From assembly GCA_004552115.1 (NCBI GenBank), contig SFPH01000082.1:1-7889 (forward strand): a stretch of 7,889 nucleotides of DNA. Direction: 5' to 3'. Made by a program: the position numbers and the translations under genes. The notes below the pieces were generated by a model. The model saw only the letters and a program-made list of their open reading frames with translations. It made no database searches and was not told the origin of the DNA. Shown piece by piece: positions 1 to 7,889 of this stretch; position 1 is the stretch's first letter, and each line of letters begins with the position of its first letter. This DNA comes from Bacteroidales bacterium (GTDB taxonomy: Bacteria; Bacteroidota; Bacteroidia; Bacteroidales; UBA932).

Positions 1-488
1 GAGCCGCCGCTGACCGTGAGGCCCGGGATGGCTCCCTGAAGGGCTGCGGCTGCATTGATGACCGGACGGTCACCGAGGACTTCATCCATCTTGACCTGTG
101 ATACTGAACCTGTGAGATTCACTTTTTTCTGTGTGCCGTATCCGACGACTACAACTTCGGAGAGCAGTTCCTTGTCTTCAACGAGGACGATGGAAAGATT
201 TGTCCTTCCGTTTACAGGAACAGATTGTTCCACATATCCGATACAGGAAATTGTAAGTACTGCGTCGTCAGAGGCGTTGAGAGAGAATTTGCCGTCAAGA
301 TCGGTCTGAGTTCCGATGGATGCCGAACCTTTGATCAGGACGACAGCTCCGCCAACTGGTGTGTTGGCTTCGTCAAGCACCTGGCCGTCGATTCGACGGT
401 TCTGTGCAGACAGGGTGTCAAATGTCATCTGCAGCCCGATGATGAGCAACGAGATGAATCCTGCCATAAATTTGTTTTTATAGCTCAT
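1..488 (-). CDS. SusC/RagA-family TonB-linked outer membrane transporter, N-terminal part
   Basis: This is the first 162 codons of a SusC-like protein, reading leftward from an ATG at 488-486 and cut by the window edge. SusC proteins are TonB-dependent outer-membrane barrels that import glycans together with a SusD lipoprotein. Residues 1-28 form a signal peptide (basic start, hydrophobic FISLLIIGLQ, likely cleavage after LSA at 28). Residues about 33-105 are a carboxypeptidase-regulatory-like beta domain, with GQVLDEANTPVGGAVV and the TDLDGKFSL turn. Residues 110-131 hold the family signature EVVVVGYGTQKKVNLTGSVS, followed by the plug-domain motif ALQGAIPGLTVSGG at 149-162. No STN (secretin/TonB short N-terminal) domain precedes the beta domain, so this is not the type that signals to an anti-sigma factor. 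An in-frame ATG at 467 (M8) is a possible alternative start, but the 488 start gives the better signal peptide. Family assignment is secure; the glycan is unknown. The divergent fucosidase hints at fucosylated substrates. Confidence 0.93.
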   Translation of the reverse strand, partial: MSYKNKFMAGFISLLIIGLQMTFDTLSAQNRRIDGQVLDEANTPVGGAVVLIKGSASIGTQTDLDGKFSLNASDDAVLTISCIGYVEQSVPVNGRTNLSIVLVEDKELLSEVVVVGYGTQKKVNLTGSVSQVKMDEVLGDRPVINAAAALQGAIPGLTVSGG

Positions 489-527
489 CTGGTTAAAAAT
501 TTAGTGTTGTTAATTATAACCTGTGCC

Positions 528-557
528 CAAATATACAATTTTTCCGAAAAATGCAAA
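528..557 (-). promoter_or_regulatory. Bacteroidales-type promoter for the SusC-like gene
   Basis: On the minus strand a TTTG (557-554) and a perfect TATATTTG (535-528) fit the Bacteroides -33 TTTG and -7 TAnnTTTG elements. The spacer is 18 nt, slightly short. The expected transcription start near 521-524 would give a leader of about 35 nt before the ATG at 488. The spacer contains a perfect palindrome, listed separately. Confidence 0.6.
538..552. repeat. 15-nt perfect palindrome inside the susC promoter spacer
   Basis: The sequence ATTTTTC-C-GAAAAAT has 7-nt arms that are exact reverse complements around one central base. It occupies almost the whole spacer between the -33 and -7 boxes of the SusC-like gene, a position where a bound protein would directly affect promoter recognition. 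Its role as an operator is inference; AT-rich palindromes of this size also arise by chance. Confidence 0.5.
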
Positions 558-572
558 TCGTTTTATACTATT

Positions 573-728
573 TTAGTACAAAATATAACTGAAACTCCTG
601 AAATATTGTTCAAAAAGTTGCCTGTATCCTTCAGCGGAATCACGAAGGATGGATTCCAGCCTTGGCCGTGTCAATGGGCCGCTTCTGCCGCGGATGCCAT
701 GAACAGGGTGCTTGTCTTCATCGTTTTC
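573..728 (-). pseudogene. possible remnant of an ECF sigma factor gene (start region)
   Basis: Between two in-frame stops (TGA at 731-729 and TAA at 575-573) a 51-codon minus-strand stretch is open and has no ATG. Its GC content is clearly higher than the AT-rich sequence on both sides, as expected for former coding DNA. The translation includes LESILRDSAEGYRQLFEQYF (codons 24-43, about 659-600), which by eye resembles the start of region 2 in ECF sigma factors, where a short helix is followed by (A)FRQLFExYY. Nothing resembling the rest of sigma region 2 follows the stop. ECF sigma genes often lie upstream of SusC genes in Bacteroidetes, which fits the place, but this SusC-like protein lacks the STN domain such systems use. 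The similarity is short and from memory; it may be coincidence. Confidence 0.3.
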
Positions 729-737
729 TCAGATAGT

Positions 738-770
738 ATTGCGAACCTAATGAAAATTTATTTATTTTTG
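738..770 (+). promoter_or_regulatory. Bacteroidales-type promoter for the fucosidase gene
   Basis: ATTG at 738-741 and TATTTTTG at 763-770 fit the -33 and TAnnTTTG -7 elements with a 21-nt spacer. The start codon at 796 lies 25 nt downstream, so the leader would be about 18-20 nt. This leader contains two direct copies of AAACCATT (775-782 and 784-791) just before the ATG. No purine-rich Shine-Dalgarno sequence is visible, which is usual for Bacteroidetes. Confidence 0.55.
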
Positions 771-795
771 CCCAAAACCATTCAAACCATTTTTT

Positions 796-2280
796 ATGAA
801 AAGAATTGACAACCTGCTGTTGTACGTTGCCGCTTTTCTGGCAGCATCCTGCTCTGCAGTGATCACTCCTGACCCTCCTGCTCCCTGCGGCCCGGTGCCG
901 ACTGAGGACCAGATTGCCGTTCAGGAAATGGAGACTTATGCTTTTATTCATTATTCGCTGAATACTTATACCGGTGAGGAATGGGGCTATGGCAATGAGG
1001 ATCCGGCCTTGTTCAACCCTGCGCATCTCGATGCGGGACAATGGGCCCGGACCTGCAGGGAAGCCGGAATGAAGGGCATCATTTTCACGGCCAAGCATCA
1101 TTGCGGATTCTGCATGTGGCCGTCCGCATATACCGAGTATTCCGTGAAGAACAGCCCATGGAAGGACGGCAAGGGAGACGTGGTCGCAGAGCTGGCCGAG
1201 GCTTGCCGGAAGGAGGGATTGAAGTTTGCCGTCTATCTTTCTCCTTGGGACAGGAACCACGCCGAATATGGCCGTGAAGCATATGTGGAATATTTCCGCA
1301 ACCAGCTGACCGAGCTCCTGACCGGCTATGGGGATATGTTCGAGGTCTGGTTTGACGGAGCCAATGGAGGCAATGGTTGGTATGGCGGGGCGGATGAGAC
1401 AAGACAGATCACCAAGCAGTATTACGGCTGGGCAACGACATACGAGCTTGTGCGCAGCCTTCAGCCGCACATCAATGTGTGGGGAGACCCGCACGAGAAG
1501 TCGGACATGACCTGGTCCGGCAATGAGAGGGGCTATGTGGGCTATCCGCATTGGGCTCCGAAGCGGACCGACATCGATGTTACCCAGGATATGCGCGAGC
1601 ACGGCTCCGAGCAGGGTGACAAGTGGATTACTTCCGAGGCTGACGTGTCCATCAGACCTGGCTGGTTCTATCACGAGTATGAGGATGACAAGGTCAAGTC
1701 TCTGGGTCAGCTCATGGAAATCTACTGCAAGTCAGTCGGCCGCAACGGAACTCTCCTCCTGAATTTCCCTGTCAATAAGGACGGTCTCATCCATCCTGCC
1801 GACAGTATCCGTGGATCCGAGTTCAGGAAAATGGTGGAGTCCGTATTCGGGAACAATCTTGCAAAGGATGCAAAGGCCGAGGCTGACAATGTCCGTGAGA
1901 AATCCCGTGCCTTCGCCGCTTCCAAAGTCCTTGACGGAAAGCCGTCCACATACTGGGCAGCGGACGACGATGTCCTCAAGGCCTCCATTGTCCTTGATTT
2001 CGGAAAGGAACTGACATTCAACCGCTTCATGGTTCAGGAACATGTCAGACTCGGACAGAGGGTGAGAGATTTTGCCCTCGAAGCCATGATTGACGGGGAA
2101 TGGCAGCCTCTCCAGGACCAGTATTCCGCCGGCGGGGACGGTCTCCAGACCATCGGCTACAAGCGCATCATCTGCTTCCCGACGGTCAATGCCACCAAAC
2201 TCCGTTTCCGCATACTTGACAGCCGGGCCTGCCCGATAATTTCAGAGATGGGAGTCTATTTCGCTCCGGATGTGGAGTAG
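796..2280 (+). CDS. alpha-L-fucosidase, GH29 family, lipoprotein with C-terminal discoidin-like domain
   Basis: This 494-residue protein hydrolyses terminal alpha-L-fucose from glycans by a retaining mechanism. The signal peptide ends in LAASC with Cys19 as the probable lipidation site; the lipobox is slightly non-canonical (Ala at -3). The GH29 barrel spans about residues 35-350: FIHYSLNTYTGEEWGYG (50-66), KGIIFTAKHHCGFCMWPSAY (93-112) and KFAVYLSPWD (143-152). EVWFDGANG (183-191) carries the likely nucleophile Asp187. WSGNERG (240-246) carries Glu244, the likely acid/base by analogy with the GNE motif of subfamily B, and LLLNFPVNKDG (320-330) closes the barrel. Residues about 365-490 resemble an F5/8-type C (discoidin/CBM32-like) module, with SKVLDGKPSTYWAADD and the IVLDFGKE strand. 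Subfamily B enzymes tend to favour alpha-1,3/1,4-fucosyl linkages, but linkage cannot be read from sequence here. The gene is divergent from the SusC-like gene, so it probably belongs to the same glycan-use locus. The ATG at 796 is chosen because it gives the complete signal peptide. Confidence 0.93.
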   Translation: MKRIDNLLLYVAAFLAASCSAVITPDPPAPCGPVPTEDQIAVQEMETYAFIHYSLNTYTGEEWGYGNEDPALFNPAHLDAGQWARTCREAGMKGIIFTAKHHCGFCMWPSAYTEYSVKNSPWKDGKGDVVAELAEACRKEGLKFAVYLSPWDRNHAEYGREAYVEYFRNQLTELLTGYGDMFEVWFDGANGGNGWYGGADETRQITKQYYGWATTYELVRSLQPHINVWGDPHEKSDMTWSGNERGYVGYPHWAPKRTDIDVTQDMREHGSEQGDKWITSEADVSIRPGWFYHEYEDDKVKSLGQLMEIYCKSVGRNGTLLLNFPVNKDGLIHPADSIRGSEFRKMVESVFGNNLAKDAKAEADNVREKSRAFAASKVLDGKPSTYWAADDDVLKASIVLDFGKELTFNRFMVQEHVRLGQRVRDFALEAMIDGEWQPLQDQYSAGGDGLQTIGYKRIICFPTVNATKLRFRILDSRACPIISEMGVYFAPDVE

Positions 2281-2328
2281 TCCGGGAGGTTCGGTTCCTG
2301 ACTAAGGCTTTTATTTGAGACAGAATTA

Positions 2329-2363
2329 AAAAGCGATGGTGATTTTCGGTCACCATCGCTTTT
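2329..2363. terminator. bidirectional intrinsic terminator between convergent genes
   Basis: A perfect 14-bp stem, AAAAGCGATGGTGA (2329-2342) and TCACCATCGCTTTT (2350-2363), encloses a 7-nt loop. Because the stem ends in A residues on one side and T residues on the other, transcripts from either strand end the hairpin in a U run. It lies 48 bp after the fucosidase stop and 19 bp after the nifJ stop, so it can serve both. The U tract is short (4-5), a mild weakness. Confidence 0.85.
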
Positions 2364-2382
2364 CAGTTATAAGATCTGCGGA

Positions 2383-5902
<3,520 letters not shown>

Positions 5903-5911
5903 TCATGTGGC

Positions 5912-6799
5912 TCAGAGAGTCTCGATTCCCTCGACCTCGACAATCGGTCCGCCTATTCTCTTGACAAGACCCTGAAGGACCTTGCCCGGACCTATTTCCA
6001 TAAAATAATCCGCTTCGTCAGCCAGCATGTTCTTGACGGACTGGGTCCATCTTACAGGGGATGTGAGCTGTGCGAGCAGATTTGTCTTGATGAGTTCCGG
6101 ATCTTCTACCGGGAGGCCTGAAACATTCTGATATACAGGGCAGATCGGTTTCTTGATCACGGTCTTTTCGATGGCTTCCCCGAGCTCGATGCGGGCCGGC
6201 TCCATGAGAGGGGAGTGGAAGGCTCCGCTCACTGCGAGCGGAAGGGCTCTCTTTGCGCCTGCCTCCTTGGCCTTGGCGCAGGCCTCGCTGACCGACTCCG
6301 TCTCTCCGGAGATGACCACCTGGCCGTCGCAGTTGTAGTTGGCCGGAATGACGGTTCCGGAGCAGGATCTGCAGATTTCCTCGACCTGCTCATTGGCAAG
6401 CCCGATGATGGCCGCCATCGATCCCGGAACCTTCTCGCAGCATTTCTGCATTGCCTTTGCCCTTATGGCCACCAGCCTGAGGGCGTCTTCGAACGCAATT
6501 GCCCCGGCTGCCGCGAGTGCGGAGAACTCTCCGAGCGAATGTCCTGCCACCATTGCCGGCTCGAAACCGGGATAGCAGGCTGTAAGTACTGTGGAATGAA
6601 GGAATATAGCCGGCTGGGTCACCTTAGTGGCCTTGAGATCCTCCGGGGTACCGTTGAACATGATGTCGGTAATCCTGAATCCGAGGATTTCATTTGCAGT
6701 CTCAAGCATTTCCTTTGCTTTTGGACTCTTTTCGTATAATTCTTTGGCCATGCCCGGGAACTGGGAACCCTGACCAGGAAATACGTAAGCTTTTTTCAT
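5912..6799 (-). CDS. fabD: malonyl-CoA:acyl carrier protein transacylase
   Basis: FabD transfers the malonyl group from malonyl-CoA to the phosphopantetheine arm of acyl carrier protein, supplying the extender unit for type II fatty acid synthesis in the cytoplasm. The 295-residue length is typical (E. coli about 309). Visible motifs are FPGQGSQFPGM (7-17) with oxyanion residue Gln10, VAGHSLGEFSALAAAGA (84-100) with nucleophile Ser88, Arg113 in VAIRAKAMQ, which binds the malonyl carboxylate, and SGAFHSPLM (191-199) with catalytic His195. The small ferredoxin-like subdomain covers about 125-190. PVRW (248-251) and EIGPGKVLQGLVKRI (268-282) complete the C-terminal signature. The ATG at 6799 begins MKKAYVFPGQ, the normal start. 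nifJ follows after 39 bp on the same strand with no visible terminator, so the two may be one transcript. The gene appears intact. Confidence 0.96.
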   Translation of the reverse strand: MKKAYVFPGQGSQFPGMAKELYEKSPKAKEMLETANEILGFRITDIMFNGTPEDLKATKVTQPAIFLHSTVLTACYPGFEPAMVAGHSLGEFSALAAAGAIAFEDALRLVAIRAKAMQKCCEKVPGSMAAIIGLANEQVEEICRSCSGTVIPANYNCDGQVVISGETESVSEACAKAKEAGAKRALPLAVSGAFHSPLMEPARIELGEAIEKTVIKKPICPVYQNVSGLPVEDPELIKTNLLAQLTSPVRWTQSVKNMLADEADYFMEIGPGKVLQGLVKRIGGPIVEVEGIETL

Positions 6800-6905
6800 T
6801 CTGTTTTTATCGTTGTTTAAAGCGTAATACTCGTTTCATGCGGTGCTTCTGCCATCCATTCTCTCTGCAAAAACCATACTGCTCCGTCAAAAGCACACTT
6901 ATCTG

Positions 6906-6913
6906 CAAATTTA
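6906..6913 (-). promoter_or_regulatory. candidate -7 element for fabD
   Basis: On the minus strand TAAATTTG (6913-6906) matches TAnnTTTG exactly. No good TTTG is found at the expected -33 distance, so the call rests on the -7 box alone. Transcription would start near 6900, giving a leader of about 100 nt before the fabD ATG at 6799. No structured RNA element or long hairpin was recognised in that leader. Confidence 0.4.
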
Positions 6914-6922
6914 ATCAAATTC

Positions 6923-6954
6923 TTGAAATTATTGCGATAATATGTCTATCTTTA
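6923..6954 (+). promoter_or_regulatory. candidate promoter for rhaA
   Basis: TTG at 6923-6925 and TATCTTTA at 6947-6954 (seven of eight to TAnnTTTG) are separated by 21 nt, the normal distance. The start codon at 7002 would follow a leader of about 40 nt. This leader holds a tandem heptamer, AATCAGT twice at 6974-6987. The promoter overlaps the region of the divergent fabD promoter, so the two may compete. Confidence 0.4.
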
Positions 6955-7001
6955 GGGAATAATCCGAATGTCAAATCAGTAATCAGTAAAGAAATAACAC
7001 C

Positions 7002-7889
7002 ATGAACTCAAAACTGACGACACAGGCTTATGCCCTGGCGAAAGAGAGATATGCCGCTATCGGCATCGACACGGAAGAAGTGCTGGAGCAGCTCCGGAAT
7101 TTCCATCTCAGCATGCATTGCTGGCAGGCGGACGATGTCAAGGGCTTCGAAGTCCAGGCAGGAGCACTCTCCGGCGGTATCCAGAGCACCGGGAACTATC
7201 CTGGGGCAGCCCGGAACATTGACGAACTGAGGGCCGACATCCTCAAGGCGAAGAGCCTCATTCCGGGAAGCCACAGGCTTAACCTGCACGAAATCTACGG
7301 CGATTTCCAGGGCAAGGTCGTGGACAGGGACGAGGTGACTGTGGATCATTTCCGCAGCTGGATTGACTGGGGCAGGGAGAACGATACCCTTCTTGACTTC
7401 AATTCCACCTCATTCTCACATCCGAAGAGCGGCAACCTGTCCCTGGCCAATCCGGACAAGGGCATCAGGGATTTCTGGATAGAGCATACCCGGCGCTGCC
7501 GCGACATCGCCGACGGGATCGGCAAGGCGCAGGGAGACCCGTGCATAATGAACATCTGGGTGCACGACGGATGCAAGGACGTGTCAGTCAATCATTACCT
7601 CTACCGCAGCCTGCTCAGGGACTCTCTCGACAAGATTTTCAGCGAAGACAAGGCCAATATGAAGGACTGCATCGAGGGCAAGGTCTTCGGCATCGGGTTG
7701 GAGAGCTTCACCGTCGGCTCGCACGACTTCTATACGGCCTATGCGGCCGCAAACGGCAAGATCCCGACCATCGACACAGGACATTATCATCCTACTGAAA
7801 GCCCTGCGGACAAGGTTTCCGCATTGCTCTGCTTCGTACCGGAACTCATGCTCCACGTAAGCCGTCCTGTCCGCTGGGACTCCGACCAC
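7002..7889 (+). CDS. rhaA: L-rhamnose isomerase, N-terminal 296 residues (cut by window edge)
   Basis: RhaA interconverts L-rhamnose and L-rhamnulose, the first step of rhamnose catabolism; it is a cytoplasmic metal-dependent (Mn/Zn) TIM-barrel homotetramer. From the ATG at 7002 the frame stays open to the window edge. It aligns by eye along its whole length with E. coli RhaA (419 residues), so about 120 residues are missing on the right. Clear matches are SMHCWQADDVKGFE (37-50), SGGIQSTGNYPGAARN (57-72), LIPGSHRLNLHEIY (86-99), FSHPKSGNLSLA (138-149), MNIWVHDGCKD (183-193), FGIGLESFTVGS (229-240), DTGHYHPTE (258-266) and HVSRPVRWDSDH (285-296). Likely metal ligands are Glu234, Asp267 or His261, Asp293 and Asp295, with His263 nearby. 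The N-terminus TTQAYALAKERYAAIGID matches the family, which supports this start. In Bacteroidetes the gene usually sits with rhamnulokinase, permease and aldolase genes, expected to the right. Confidence 0.95.
   Translation, partial: MNSKLTTQAYALAKERYAAIGIDTEEVLEQLRNFHLSMHCWQADDVKGFEVQAGALSGGIQSTGNYPGAARNIDELRADILKAKSLIPGSHRLNLHEIYGDFQGKVVDRDEVTVDHFRSWIDWGRENDTLLDFNSTSFSHPKSGNLSLANPDKGIRDFWIEHTRRCRDIADGIGKAQGDPCIMNIWVHDGCKDVSVNHYLYRSLLRDSLDKIFSEDKANMKDCIEGKVFGIGLESFTVGSHDFYTAYAAANGKIPTIDTGHYHPTESPADKVSALLCFVPELMLHVSRPVRWDSDH

Noticed and set aside
225..809. 194-codon plus-strand open frame spanning the susC start and intergenic region
   Set aside because: It overlaps the clear SusC signal peptide and N-terminal domain on the other strand and runs through both promoters; its translation resembles nothing.
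718..1674. 318-codon open frame on the minus strand across the fucosidase
   Set aside because: It is antisense to a well-supported GH29 gene, has no recognisable family features, and is explained by the GC bias of the coding strand.
6215..6739. 174-codon plus-strand open frame within fabD
   Set aside because: It is antisense to an intact fabD with all catalytic motifs, and its translation shows no domain.
6800..7001. Riboswitch or small RNA in the fabD-rhaA gap
   Set aside because: The gap shows promoter-like boxes but no strong hairpin, conserved riboswitch core or terminator that I could recognise.

Overview
The window looks like ordinary chromosome from an anaerobic gut Bacteroidales. 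The evidence is a SusC-type TonB-dependent transporter, a lipoprotein alpha-L-fucosidase, promoter boxes of the Bacteroides TAnnTTTG type, weak Shine-Dalgarno sequences and a pyruvate:ferredoxin oxidoreductase. Genes look moderately GC-rich and the gaps between them are AT-rich. The genus cannot be settled from the sequence.

Layout: (1) 1-488, minus strand, is the N-terminal end of a SusC-like outer-membrane glycan transporter that runs off the left edge. (2) 489-795 is a divergent intergenic region. It holds a promoter for each flanking gene, a palindrome inside the susC promoter, and a GC-richer stretch that may be the decayed start of an ECF sigma factor gene. (3) 796-2280, plus strand, is a GH29 fucosidase with a C-terminal discoidin-like domain. 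(4) 2329-2363 is a strong hairpin between two convergent genes, probably a bidirectional terminator. (5) 2383-5872, minus strand, is a nearly complete pyruvate:ferredoxin oxidoreductase gene (nifJ) broken by a frameshifting loss of about 13 codons near 5281. (6) 5912-6799, minus strand, is fabD, 39 bp upstream of nifJ and perhaps cotranscribed with it. (7) 6800-7001 is a second divergent promoter region. (8) 7002-7889, plus strand, is the first 296 residues of L-rhamnose isomerase (rhaA), cut by the right edge.

The left part is the edge of a polysaccharide-utilisation locus: the transporter would import fucose-containing glycans and the fucosidase would remove terminal L-fucose. RhaA begins catabolism of another deoxysugar, L-rhamnose. 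The central pair is core metabolism: NifJ makes acetyl-CoA from pyruvate, and FabD loads malonyl groups onto acyl carrier protein for fatty acid synthesis.

No mobile element, CRISPR array, RNA gene or clearly novel system was found. The points most worth checking are the nifJ lesion, the possible sigma-factor remnant and the palindrome inside the susC promoter.
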